64,000 nucleotides of DNA from Chionoecetes opilio (GCA_016584305.1 JACEEZ010001756.1:140001-204000); one strand, 5' to 3'; counted from the stretch's first letter, positions 31,930 through 44,416 are shown. Made by a program: numbers and translations. Notes: generated by a model from the letters alone, not told the origin.

Positions 31930-32635
31930 ACCGCTGAAAGGGCGCGACAGTGACGTAAAGGAAGGGCAAGAAAAAGGGTTTGGAAGATTATAACAACTGT
32001 CTTTCATAGCTCATCTGACACTGGCGCGTAAACCTATGGAGATTCAACCTAACACTCGAGCTGAATTGCTAGATTTATAACCGCTCCAATAATTGCAGCA
32101 ATTATACCGATTTTAATCAATATTACAATGTGGCTTACCATGTATATTTCCCCGAAGCCGGATTTATCTTTATTTTATTAATTTGTTATGACTGTAGGGT
32201 ATTGCGGTGCGTTTGTAGTAAGTTTCGGACGATAGTCACCATATAATGCACGTCGGAAATATTTCAAACTAAGTTTTAGCCTCCTAACCTAACTTAAACC
32301 TAACCCAACCCCATATTCTAACCTAATATAATCCTCAACTAAGGAGCCAGCTCAGGACACCCTTCTTGAGGCATCTAACATTGCAGATTTTATAGCTACA
32401 AGTGAGGCTTGTGCCAAAGTAGTATTCTAAATTTTAGATCAGAATAACTAAAATCAGAATATAATAATAAAAAAATATGATTGTTATAATGAACTAATTT
32501 ATCATGCAGTCTATAGAAAACTTCAAGCAATACTACTTTGTGGGATTTCAGTATGAGATAAGTGAAAAGCTAGTTATAATTATTTTCAGCATTTACTACG
32601 GGTATCTGCAAATTCGATTTGCGCTTACTCTACGG
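31930..32635. other. Intergenic, with a few TAACCT strings
   Basis: No gene. A short CCTAACCTAACTTAAACCTA cluster at about 32,283-32,330 is TTAGG-like. Confidence 0.45.
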
Positions 32636-32636
32636 G

Positions 32637-32765
32637 AAAGGCGGTGGCGGAGGGGTTAGCCTCTGGAACTGGCAAGCTCAGTGTACAGGGTTCGAACCCC
32701 GCCAGGTGCCAATAACTTCATCCGAGACTTGGATTGATAGATTTAATGCCTAAAAAGGTGAATGT
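32637..32765 (+). mobile_element. tRNA-like SINE (family 4), plus strand
   Basis: A-box-like GGTGGCGGAGGGGTTAGCC and B-box GGGTTCGAACCCCGCC are 45-50 bp apart. The 3' part, ATTTAATGCCTAAAAAGGTG then AATGTGCCAG, is repeated at about 34,498-34,534, which supports a dispersed element over a functional tRNA gene. Confidence 0.6.
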
Positions 32766-33015
32766 GCCAGAAATCATAGGTCATAGGACAAAGCATTTAA
32801 AGGGGAAGTTAAATAATAATAGTGAAACGTTGAGGGAAGGGGGAAAGAACGGAATGTTACAGGCTATTAATTTTGTTCAGATGTAGGATGTGGATTTGTC
32901 AGGTAATGTAAACAGGTTTTACTTTTCTCCAGTTTATTAAGTAGTGTACAATCCCAAATACTCAAAATACCATTTATTATTTATATATTCAGGTACATTT
33001 CGGGTATAAAAGGAT

Positions 33016-33728
33016 TTATATAAAATTCAAATTTCATCAGTTTCACACTGCTCATAACAAGAATCGTGCGGTACTTATGTGAAAGCACTGCAGTTTAATA
33101 CAAAGCAAGTGCTTACAACATGCCATGCATGTTACAACAGCTGCAAACATTTTATTAGTTCAATTTTACTACAAACCTGTAGAGACAATTCCACTTTAGA
33201 AATTATGATTGAAAGTATCGACACGAAACATACAAAATTCATTAGTAAGCCTAGACAAAAAGTATTTACACATTTATAAACCAGACAACAGCTCATACAG
33301 ACTAGGAACAATAGCAAGAACATTAGTAAACCACTTCCCAAATAATCAAATTAAGAGATTGGTAAAGTCAGGTCAGGTATATATATAAAATTCAAATTTC
33401 ACCAGTCTCACTGGTCATAACATAAATCTTGCGGTACTTATGTGAAAGCACTGCAGTTAAATACATAGCAAATGCTTACAACATGCCATGCATGTTACAA
33501 CAGGTGCAAAAATTTTATTAGTTCAATTTTACTACAACTCTGTAGGGACAATCCCATTTAGAAATTATGATTGAAAGTATCGACACGAAACATGAAACAT
33601 ACAAAATTCAATAGTAAGCCTAGACAAAAAGTATTTACATTTAGAAACCAAACTACTCAGACTAGGAACATTAGCAACCCATTTCCCAAATAATCAAATT
33701 AAGAGGAGATTGGTAGTCAGGTCAGGTC
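33016..33728. repeat. Tandem duplication of a ~355-bp unit
   Basis: The segments 33,016-33,379 and 33,381-33,728 are near-identical. Both contain ATAAAATTCAAATTTC, GCGGTACTTATGTGAAAGC, ACATGCCATGCATGTTACAA and end in GTCAGGTCAGGT. The offset shrinks from about 365 to 350 bp through small deletions in the second copy. Confidence 0.9.
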
Positions 33729-33744
33729 TACAAGAGAGGACCCT

Positions 33745-33999
33745 TCACCTGGTTTTGAGTCTAATATTTGTCCACGTCCGGCATTTTTCATCATACTGCA
33801 TCAATCGATGACCACCAGTCTGTCCCGCGATGACTGGTACAGGTGAATTAACGACATCAATCCTTTTCACCCATAGATCATGATTGATCACAAATTTCGT
33901 AAGAAAACAAGCCATACTATTTTCTTTACGTTGGAAATACCAACACTTTCCTCTTATCGTGTAATGACGCAGTAAGAACCCTTTTGTCAGTAGTAACAA
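33745..33999 (-). pseudogene. Coding-like segment, unrecognised
   Basis: A minus-strand frame of 84 codons has protein-like composition with balanced charge and clustered aromatic and Cys residues (e.g. CRTWTNIRLK near its end). It stops at 33,745. It lies just downstream of another coding-like stretch at 35.3-34.7 kb on the same strand. It may be the last exon of an unidentified gene or an old insertion. No family is recognised. Confidence 0.25.
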
Positions 34000-34723
34000 A
34001 AATTACACTTACATTAGTCTCTTAAGTGTTTCACAGAAAAGCATTGCTAATACTCAGCCAATCCCTCTTCCTCCGTCGGGCCAGGGATACGCAACACCCC
34101 TGTCATGTCCCAACGAGGCAAGTTCTTCTCTCCTAGCGCGGCGGTGACAACTGTAGAAGTTCAATCTTTTTCTTTTAAAGGCAGTGATCGACAAATTCAA
34201 TTACCTGTCTTGACAAACAGAGACCAAGGAAATCATCACTACTGTTTGGAAAGCTATCCGAATCAATAGCACCAAATTCAACAAATTAATTATAATTTTC
34301 TATTGCCAGTCAGTATAAGGAGAAAAAAAAGAAAAAAAAGAAGGAGATTCAGCACTTCCAAAGATCAGCTTTACATATGCACGTGCCTTATAGTCAGTGA
34401 AGATGTAGATACAGGCGATTCAGAGATTCACTTCGTGTATGAGATAAGCATTATCATCCAGTTAGTATCAATGTGTGTAGTTCTCTTAAGCATTGATCGA
34501 TTTAATGCCTAAAAAGGTGAATGTGCCAGATTTCTTAAGCATTATCATCCATTTGGTTAGTATCAATAGGTTTTTTTTCCCCCCATGTGGTACAAGTCTA
34601 GTCAGATACTAACCGTGGCATTAGCAAGCTTAGTCTATGTAATTTTCTACCCAAATAGGCTTTGACCTACGCATGGTCACTTTTCAATGTTGACTTCGTA
34701 ACTGTGTTGTGATAATGTTGAAC

Positions 34724-35299
34724 TCAATTTTTCAATTGCAAACTGCTGCATTCTATACTTTCTATCAAGCGTAGGTACCTTCTTAATTCCGTAAAACTTG
34801 TACTTGGTGACCAAATATGAACATAAGTTTTCTTCAGATTTTCACTTTTCTTACATTGCGAAGAAGTGAAGGTTTCCTTTAAAACCATATGGTAAATTAT
34901 CCCGGAATCACCGACAATACCCAAACCAGCTTCTAATCTCTTTCCTGTCCAATTTTCTAAAACCTTAGGAGGCCTCTTCAAGACTATTAATACTCATGTC
35001 TAAAGGCAGTTGCCTTTTGGACTTACATGTACCATTTTCAAGCCAGAAAGGTTTTCCACGAAAACCATTATGGGAGAAGCTCCAGTCCAGTTTGCAGATT
35101 GAAAGGATCGCAGCCAAAGCCACCCCAGCCAAGTTTTTTAATCTGCCCCCACTCCGACCACCCTTTCCCTTGATATTTATTGGCAGATACAATTGGCTAC
35201 CAGCAAATGGCATTACACGTTATCTAAAATATTGGCCATTCTATCGATAATTGAGATGATCTCTTCACAGGACTGTGACACCATACCCGACCTGAAAAT
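34724..35299 (-). pseudogene. Frame-broken coding-like stretch, unrecognised
   Basis: After a good minus-strand acceptor (GAATTTTCAG at about 35,308-35,299), three abutting frames read protein-like sequence. About 24 residues end with a stop near 35,217. A second frame runs 35,213 to 34,965 with GRLKNLAGVALAAILSIC. A third runs 34,981 to 34,724 with VLENWTGKRLEAGLGIVG. The frame changes suggest two indels, either decay or sequencing error. I do not recognise the family. It could be the 3' part of the same locus as the 38.8-42.6 kb modules. Confidence 0.3.
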
Positions 35300-35442
35300 T
35301 CAAAAACAAAACTTACTTAACTGACAACATCACTTGAAACTAATTATAGTTTTCTTGTGCCAGGCAGCAAAGACCATATAGTAAATATATCTATTATGCA
35401 TAAATTTTGAAACTTTTACTGTACGTATAGGGAAAGAATAAA

Positions 35443-38400
35443 TACCTTTTCGCCTGCAATGATTTGCCTCCATGACCACAACGTCCTCCAGCACTGCCTT
35501 GCTAGCCAACCATGGATAAACTATAGCGCTGCCTTCTTCAGACAACCATACCGTCCTCCAGAGCCGCTTTTGAGAACGACCCCTCCAGTGCCGCCTTCCC
35601 GGACAACCGCGCCGCCTTCCTCGATGACCAAGCCCTCCAGTGCCGCCTTCCCGGACGACCGCGCCGCCTTCCTCGATGACCAAGCCCTCCAGTGCCGCCT
35701 TCCCGGACGACCGCGATGCCTTCCTCGACGACCAAGCCCTCCAGCGCCGCCTTCCTGGACGAACGACCGCGACGCCTTCCTTGACGACCAAGCCCTCCAG
35801 TGCCGCCTTCCCGGACGACCGCGACGCCTTCCTCGACGACCACGCCCTCCAGTGCCGCCTTCCTGGACGACCAAGCCCTCCAGTGCCGCCTTCCCGGACG
35901 ACCGCGCCCTCCAGTGCCGCCTTCCCGGACGAACGACCGCGACACCTTCCTCGACGACCAAGCCCTCCAGTGCCGCCTTCCCGGACGACCGCGACGCCTT
36001 CCTCGACAACCAAGCCCTCCAGTGCCGCCTTCCCGGACGACTGCGACGCCTTCTTCGATGACCAAGCCCTCCAGTGCCGCCTTCCTGGACGAATGACCGC
36101 GATACCTTCCCGGACAACCACGCCGCTTTCCAGTACCGCCTTCCTAGAGGACCGCGCCGCCTTTTCGGACGAACGACCGCACCAGCTTTCCGGATGACCG
36201 CGCCGCCTACTCTGACGAACGACCGCGCCACCTTCCCGGATGACCGCGCCGCCTTTTTGGACGAAAGACTACGCCGCCTTCCTAGACGACCATGCCCTCC
36301 AGTGCCGCCTTTCCGGACGAACGCGCCGCCTTTCTGGATGAACGACCACGCCACTTTCCCGAATGACCACGCCGTTCTCAGACGATCATGTCCTAGAGCA
36401 GCGCCCTCCTGGACAACCACGCTGCTGGAAGACCAGTCCACCTTCCTGAAAGACCACGCTGCCAGACGACCCCTTCGCCCTTCCATCGACCACGCTGCCG
36501 GACGATCACTCCGCCTTCACAGACGACCGCGCTGGCAGACGACCACTCCGCCTTCCTGAACGACAGCGCTGGCAGACTACCACTCCGCCTTCCTGAACCA
36601 TAACACCTTCCTGGAGGAATACGCCGCCCTCCAATACTGTTTTCCCAGGCAACCACGCCCTCCAGTGCTACCTTCGCAGATGACCACACCGCCCAAAAGC
36701 ATCACCTTCCCAGATGACCGTGCAACCCTCCAGCTCAGTCTTCGTGGACGACAGCGCTGGCCTCCACTGGTGCCTTCTCAGATGATAGTGTTCCCCTCTG
36801 CTAACTACCCGGACGACTACTATGCCCTCCAGCACCGCTTTCCTTAATGACCAGCAAGTCGCATTGCATCCATATCCATCTCTTCTGGATCATCAGTGCT
36901 CCATCCTCTATAAATATAAATCATCCTACCTACCTAACTCGCAAAAATAATCACTAGAACAATTCAGCTTTCTCACTAAAATCGTGATGAAAGTTTTTAC
37001 TGTAATGTATTAGCATTATTTCTAATAAATACCAATATCTATATCAATATAGCCATGTCTATCTATCTGTCTATCCATCTATCTATCTCTATATAGCAAA
37101 ATTTATATTAATAAATAAGAAAGTACCTGTTTCGACCATTGCGGGATAGCTGACCAAAATCAGCCTTCCCGGAGGACCCTTCTGGACAAACACGCTACCG
37201 GGTGATCACTCTGCCCTCCCAGACGATTGCTGCCGGACAATTACTTCGCCCTTGCGGCCGGACAATTTTCCGCCCTCTCGGACGACCACTCAGCCTTCCC
37301 GAACAATCGCGCTGCCGGATGACCACTTCGCCTGCCCAGACAACCAAGCTGCCGGACGACCACTCCGTCATCCCGGACATCCGCGCCGCTGGACGACCAT
37401 TCTGCCATCCCGGCGATTCGAGCCGCCGGACGACCATCCTGGCGGACATCCGCGCCGTTGGACGACCATTCCGCCATCCCGCCCATCCGAGCTGCCGGAC
37501 GACCATCCCGGCAGACATCCGCGCCGCCGGACGACCATCCCGGCTATCCGCGCCACCGGACGACCATCCCGGCTATCCGCGCCACCGGACGACCATCCCG
37601 GCTATCCGCGCCACCGGACGACCATCCCGGCTATCCGCGCCACCGCACGACCATCCCGGCTATCCTTGCCGCCGGACGACCATTCCGCCATCCCTGACAT
37701 CCGTGCCGCCGGACGAGCATTCTGCCATCCCGGACATCCGTGCCGCTGGACGAGCATTCCGCCATCCCGGACATCCGTGCCGCCGGACGAGCATTCTGCC
37801 ATCCCGGACATCCATGCCGATGGACGACCATTCCGCCATCCCGGACATCCGTGCCGCCGGACGAGCATTCTGCCATCCCGGACATCCGTGCCGATGGACG
37901 ACCTTTCTGCCATCCCGGACATCCGTGCCGCCGGACGACAATTCCACTATTCCGGACATCCACGGGACCACCCCGGACATCTGTGCAGCCTTTACGACCA
38001 CTCCGCCATCCCGGACGACCATGCTGGACAACCGTGCCGCCTGCCCAGACAACCGTGCTGCTGGTCAACCATTCCGCCATCCCAGACATTATCTATGCCT
38101 TCCCGGATGACCACTCCTGCTTCCTGTACCACCATTCCACCTTCCCGGACGACCACGCTGCCTTCTTAGACAATGGCTGCTCTGCCTTCCTGGACAACCA
38201 CGCTGCCTTCCCGGACAATAACGGGGCCTTCCCAGATAACCACGCCACCTTCCCGGACAGATGACTATGCTGCCTCCCCGGACAATCATGCTGCCATCTC
38301 GGACAACCATGTCGCCTTCACGGACGGACGATCACGCCGCCTACCTGGAGGAATACGTCGCCCTGCAATGCTGTTTTCCCAGGCAACCACGCCCTCCAGT

Positions 38401-38880
38401 GCTACCTTCGCAGATGACCACACCGCCCACCGCCCTACAGCGATGCCTTCCTGGATGACCACGTCGACCAAAAGTATCACCTTCCCAGATGACCGTGGAA
38501 CCCTCCAGCTCAGTCTTCGTGAAAGACAGCGCTGGCCTCTACTGCTGTCTTCTCAGATGACAGTGTTCCGCTCTGTTAACTACCCGGGCAACCACGCTGT
38601 CCACCAGCACTGCCTTCCCGGATGACCATGCTTCTCCCAGTGCCACCTCGGACGACTACTATGCCCTCCAGCATCGCTTTCCTTAATGACCAGCAAGTCG
38701 CTTTGCATCCATATTCATCTCTTCTGGATCATCAGTGCTCCATCCTCTATAAATATACATCATCCTACCTACCTAACTCACAAAAATCAGCACTTGAGCA
38801 AGCAAGCATTCTCAGTATTCGTGATGCGACTTTTTTACTGTAATGTACTCATTAGCATTATTTCTAATACATATAAATAG
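35443..38880 (-). repeat. Two GC-rich minisatellite blocks in a large tandem duplication
   Basis: Block 1 (35,530-36,850) is built on a 52-bp unit GACCAAGCCCTCCAGTGCCG + CCTTCCCGGACGACCGCGA. Block 2 (37,150-38,700) uses related 29-bp (CGACCATCCCGGCTATCCGC) and 37-bp (GACATCCGTGCCGCCGGACG) units. Both share the core CCGGACGACC. The distal parts and AT-rich flanks are duplicated: 36,600-37,050 matches 38,340-38,880, offset 1.74-1.84 kb. Most frames on both strands are stop-free. On the minus strand each block runs into a possible donor: AAAAG|GTATTTATT at 35,447-35,439, and AACAG|GTACTTTC at about 37,130-37,122. Confidence 0.85.
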
Positions 38881-41800
38881 GAAAATTTCATTCATTGATC
38901 AAAATACCTGTTGAGCTGGTGTGAGACTACTTAAATATACATTTACCTCATCCACGGTGAAACCTCAGGTGTTGTGATGACGATGCAGTATTTGGGTGAA
39001 AATCTAATACAAAACCTGTAAAGACAATTTTTCTTACTGTGCCCCCCCTCCCCCCCACCAAATCCCAAGAACATTCCTCTCATATATTCATCTTTGATTT
39101 GTCCAAGTGTTTTAAGATTTCTGAATATGAAAATTGCTAGAATTACCTTTTATTACCGCACACAATAGATGCTAAAAGACGAAAGTGAAGCCAGTGCTGT
39201 GTTCCTGAAGCCTTATAAACTCTGTAAAGACAATTAGTTCATACCCTTCCCACCCCTCCCAAACAACTTTTTAACTTATAATATCAATAGCCATAATGCA
39301 TCCATTAAACAAACATATACCTCGTATGGTCATTGTAATTATCTACCTTTTGGTTGCAAAACTGCAAATATTCAGATAATTACGAATGAAGCTGTAATTC
39401 AAAATCTGTGAAAACCTTTTTTCTCCCTTTCTACAGCTACAGTACCAGCATAAATTATGCAAACTTAAGTCTTACCTTTTGAAATATATTCGCAATTCCT
39501 ACTAGCCATTCTTCCAGTTTTGATCCTTGTCACGCTGACGATAGCACAGATTGCTTCTTGTTTGATGTAACATTCAGTGTATGGAGGTGATGTATTAACT
39601 AGATCAAACCTTTGTTTGAAAATGATACTCTGAAAAGATACACATGAGTTTTGCTCCCCCCTCCCTATTGTACATGCGTGTACTACACCATCCCCCCACT
39701 AGGGTATTGATTTCATGTATATGTTGTGATGAATTTCCATACCATCAAATCTATGGACGCCGTACTAAATTTCAACTGAATTCACAATAACATCGCTAAG
39801 TCAATCTGCTAAATAAAGGGAAACTTCTCCCTAGATGCAAAAATAACAGCCAATTTAATATGGCTAAATTAAGCGGCAAATAAATAAAGAATTCCATGCA
39901 AAGGCAATACATCCTTAATAATACTAATAGCTCAAGGAAATTTTCAAATTAGTTGCCATAGTTCGTTTACAATCACAATATGTATGCTTAATACAGACTA
40001 AAAAAGGAATTAAGGATCTATCATTGTTAAGGAATTTTGCCATCATAGCCAACTAAATACCTGGTGTAGATGGCTGTCAAAGCACATGCGCAAATCCTCA
40101 CTTTGATTTTGAATCCAGATGTCGTTTTTTTTGCCAGCATACACTTTCTCACTGACAGCTTCAATGAAGACTTCAGAAGTCTGCAAGAACCATTATTTCT
40201 GACCCTATCCCTATATTCCATCTTTGAAGCTTGCATCTCTCAGCACAGTAATTTCAAAATTACTTTTTCAAAATAGTTTTCCTTATCATTCTCTGGGGTA
40301 GAAACCATCAAACTAGTTACAGCAGAACAGGCTTTGCTGGCCCACCAGAAATAATGGTTACGTCCTACTCTTGAAGTTTAAAGATCTCAGCATGATTAGA
40401 ATACTTCAATCTATCGTTCGATTAAAATTCACTAACCAACCAACACTAGACTCGCATATATAATTATCAGGCGAAGAGGACTTCGAAATCACACTTCTTT
40501 CACCAATAAAATCACTCATATATACCTATCAGGCGAAGAGGACTTCGAAATCACTTCTTTCACCAATAACATCACCTATTTCACTTTCATCATTTTAAAG
40601 TTTTGTCACCACCTCAAATTCCTTCTCTTCGTCTTTTTACTCTACTTTCAAGAGTTTACTAGTACCATAATTTTTCCTCCTACTTTCATTTATGACTAAA
40701 CTAACCAATGTTGCACTGAACTATTTGAAAACTATTATTATTGAGTTTACAGAAGGAAAAAGCCTGGCAATCTTGTTAAAAAGGCCGGATGAATTCCATC
40801 CGCTTTAATTAGAAAAAAATATGTATCCTATACCATGCAAATGCAGTAGTTCATAAAACATTACCTGCATGCTATATAAATCTTTCAGCTACAATTTGAC
40901 ACTAATGGAGATTATTCTACTGGTGTTAAACTTTCCTTTAGAATTTAATCAACAATATATCAAACTAAATACCTGTTACAGAGGGAACTTGATCAAGCAT
41001 GTTTACTTTCTTTGACCAAACATCCAGTTATGCCATTATACTGCTGCATTCAATGCCAGCACATCATTGTCTCCTTCCACTTTGTTACCAGCGGATTCAC
41101 GGTCTCCTGGATTCTGAAAGTAACAATGCTTCTTCCCCACCCTTCCACCCATACAATTTTACACCCCGGTATCACTTTAGAATAAAGAAATCTGATACTA
41201 TGGTGTAATTCCAGATGTTCACTGCTGGTGTCATTGCTGTGTATTCATCACACCAGTTACTGCAGGATAGGCTTCGCTATCCTACAGAAAATACTGGATA
41301 CAAACTGTAATGCCCTTGACAAAGCTAATCAATTCCATATGTAAGTATCATTTTACCAAGTTAATAAACCGACTGAAGCCGTTTATTTAATAAAAAAAAA
41401 AAAAACTTAGCAACCTTATATAAATACCTTTAACTATGCGGACGAGAAACTTGACGAGCAACATCCACATACATCGTTAGTCTTTTAACAACTATAACCA
41501 TTCCACGAGGTGCTTTCCTTGAAGTCTTCAGGAGTCTGCAAGTACCATTATTTCCCCCACCTATTTGCGACTTGTTCCACGCAAGTATTTCTGCTAACAT
41601 CCTCACATCACCCATGTCGTTTTAAACGTAAGCAATTAAATTTGTAGAGTTACAGGGCACATTTGACTATACTGAACTATGAATCCTGGCGGCACCTGTT
41701 CAGTAAATAACTTCAACTTTCTAGTTTTAAAATTCTAATATAGAAAGAATGAAATCAATCTAATGTACAAAATGTATGTAGTTACCGCACCAATGACCAT

Positions 41801-42574
41801 ACTACTTTGTAAAAAGTCAAAACTACATGCGCTTCCTCATAAACCATTTCAGCAACGACATCCAATTTAAATACCTTTTGCAGCAGCACTTGCTGAAAGC
41901 ACATACCTTCACACTTCTGACCAAACCTCCGGCTTTGCTAGAGTACCTGGAAGCGTTCTATGCCACTGCTTCCTTTCCTTTCCTCCAGGACATTTATAGT
42001 TGCTTCAGTCAAGTCCCCAGGACTCTGTAAATACTATTATTCCCGACCCCCAACTACTGTTAACCAAAGTCCTATCCACCGATTAAAATTCACTGAAAAT
42101 AATTTTTCTAGTGTTGCATGCCCCTTCTTGGAAACTTTGCCCCTTATAACCCTAGACTGTCCTGTTTCTTCACTTTCTTTTAAAACATGCTACTTTCAGG
42201 AAAGGTTACTATGCCTCAGATTCTGCTGGGCAAGTAAGCTATGCCTTTGAGTACTGGAACATAATCTCACCACCGAATTCATATGGCTCAAGCCATATGA
42301 ATAATGAACATATGAAATGAACAATGCCCCAAATTAGTTTCTCCAAATCATAATACTCAACCCTCTACAATTTACCTGCGATCGATTTCACAATGGCACC
42401 CATAGCGCTTCTATATAAATACCTGTATGCAGAAGAGGTGCTTGTCAAGCCACACTCCCTCCATACTGTCCTCTATCGACAACTCCAGTTTCATGTCACT
42501 TAACGTCCCGCAGAGTTCAGTGTCAGCACCCAAAATCGTTTCCACCTGGTCCTTGCCATGAAGTCCTCAGGAGT
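38773..42574 (-). CDS. Putative multi-exon locus of repeated exon-like modules, product unknown
   Basis: Ten segments on the minus strand are bounded by Y-rich-to-CAG acceptors and G|GTA-type donors: 42574-42423, 42024-41875, 41534-41428, 41113-40973, 40180-40061, 39629-39476, 39405-39347, 39221-39147, 39015-38947 and 38837-38773. Three of the five upstream ones begin ACTCCTGARGACTTCA or ACTTCTGAAGTCTTCA (42.57, 41.53 and 40.18 kb). The 42.02 and 41.11 kb modules begin with diverged forms, AGTCCTGGGGACTTGA and AATCCAGGAGACCGTG. All five end (CA)AG|GTATTTA, so they look like tandem duplicates. The last six segments each have an open frame, and phases match when 40180 joins 39405 directly (0-0, 0-2, 2-2, 2-2, 2-1). 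The four most 5' copies contain stops or near-terminal stops. No family is recognised. It may be an active fast-evolving gene with decayed duplicate exons, or a pseudogene. Confidence 0.3.
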
Positions 42575-42599
42575 CTGGAAGTACTTTAATGCCCCCTAA

Positions 42600-44150
42600 C
42601 CTGACCCTGAGAAATTTAACCTAATCTGAAACATATTGTTCGAAAGACTACGATCTTGCTTGTTCTATCTATGCTACCACTAGCACTTGTGAGTATTCCT
42701 CTGACACTTTCACATTCAACAAGTTACCCACAGCTTCAAAACTTTGATTAAGAAGTGGTAATCGACCTGCAATATCTGGTCACCTTCAAAGCAACTAATC
42801 AATTTAATCACATCGCCCATGTGCAACAAGTTGGACTGAAAAAAGCTTCATCATAAATCCTACCACTGCCATATACTGATCCCTATATGGTTCTGGAAAA
42901 TTATACACACCAAAAACTTGGCACAATTAAAACTTGCAGAAAATGCTGACCATGAAAATATGTATATGTTAAAGAGAATGAGATGGAAGAAAATGACATG
43001 TTAGCACTATACCGACCATACCTCCAACCCAGCCGATGGAAGAACCCGCAGTGGCCTTCCATTGCTTTGAAGACTGCAGCAAGACCTCCCAGGCAGGACG
43101 GTAACAGGCCATGGAGTGAGAGAGAGTGTAAGATGACTGGAGGTGACTGGCAAAATATTATGCATATGAAATTGCCAATGATGAATAGCTTGACACCCAA
43201 CGACTATGTCAAAGCTTTATACATTAATATACGAAGGTGAATGTAAAACAGACGAATAACCCAGTGGAGTGCTCAGCGCGGGGGAATGGGGAGGGGAACA
43301 CTTGACCACACGACCGTGGGTGATCAGCACTAACGGGTGGACTGGGTGATCGCCATTCCAACACCAACCCGCTCACGAAAGCTGGAAACAAAGTGCACAA
43401 GGTACGAGAACCGATCCTGAAACAATATGGTACGTATAGCACAAGACAACCAACTCAAAAAATCTCAAAAGTCAACTCTACAAACACCGGGTGATACAAA
43501 GGGGGTTGCACTGAAGAAAGCCCCCCGTGTCATGTGTGCTCAGGAATGGGGGAATGTTGCTAGGACGTTTAGCTGCACCTCAGGATACGGGAGAACACCC
43601 AAGGACACAGGCGAACACCCAAGTAGGCGAACACCGAAGCGGACATATCTGGCCCTCGGCTGTAAAAAGGAAATTTTTTAACTAATACACATTCTTGAGA
43701 TTCACTGGTTTGCACTTTATTTCCGGAAAATCACATTAGCACTGCACTTATAACTAGAGTCTCAAAGGTAGAACTTTTTAGCACTGATAAAATTGAAATT
43801 TGAATAAAATAAATAAGTAATCAGGTTGATCGCAGAGTCCCTCCTCGAAGCTCGGTCGACGAAGGCGAAGTGAATGTGGAAAGCGGTCGGTCCCGGGTAT
43901 TTATACCACCTAGCGTCGTACATAGAAGTTGATAGAACCCCCCTCTGTTGCGCGTGTATTCCTCCGCAAGAAAAGGAAAACTAGATCCTGCCGCAGTCAC
44001 TGTGTTGTTATATTTTTCGGTATATTGCGATATTTGCAATATGATCATTCAAAAAAAGATTTATGATAAAAATTTTGTTTAGCACATTGCATTAGGTACT
44101 GTAATTGTCCACAAATTGTAGTTTAGAAGTCTGAAGGACGGTGTTACAGG
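42600..44150. other. Intergenic, no supported gene
   Basis: Two plus-strand frames (42,983-43,240 and 43,427-43,681) look weakly protein-like but have no recognised domain, no splice context and no start environment. A CGAACACC(C)AAG tandem-like run lies near 43,583-43,640. Nothing else stands out. Confidence 0.4.
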
Positions 44151-44154
44151 CGAC

Positions 44155-44416
44155 TCTGAGGCGAGGCCCTGCAGACAGTCCGCCGATTATATTGCCCTAC
44201 GTCTCTGATTGGTTATTCAACAGTGGCGTTTGTAATTAATTCGTAACTCGTTTCACTGTTGTCCTAACCTGACCTATACTTCTAAGCTTTGTTTATAATT
44301 ATGTGTGACATCACTAGGCGGGAGGCGAGTTACGAATCGATGACCGACGCCGCTGCTGGACAACCAATCAGGGACGTAGGGCGCGAGAACCGACGGGCTC
44401 TCTGCAGGGTCCTACG
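44155..44416. mobile_element. Inverted-repeat element with long arms
   Basis: The left arm contains CCCTGCAGACAG, GCCCTACGTCTCTGATTGGT and AACTCG. The right arm is its reverse complement with scattered mismatches: CGAGTTACGAATCGATGA, ACCAATCAGGGACGTAGGGC and CTCTGCAGGG. Arms are about 100-120 bp around a short spacer. No target duplication could be fixed. Confidence 0.6.

Noticed and set aside
32637..32708. Functional tRNA gene
   Set aside because: A and B boxes are visible, but a clean cloverleaf is not, and the 3' part is repeated at 34.5 kb as in a SINE.
33016..33728. CRISPR-like array or LTR pair
   Set aside because: Only two adjacent long copies without spacers or LTR-type ends; a simple tandem duplication explains it.
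35521..38169. Individual long frames of 150-320 codons in the GC-rich region as separate genes
   Set aside because: Several frames on both strands are open at once because the repeat units lack stops. No single frame can be chosen; kept as a repeat with a possible exonic role.
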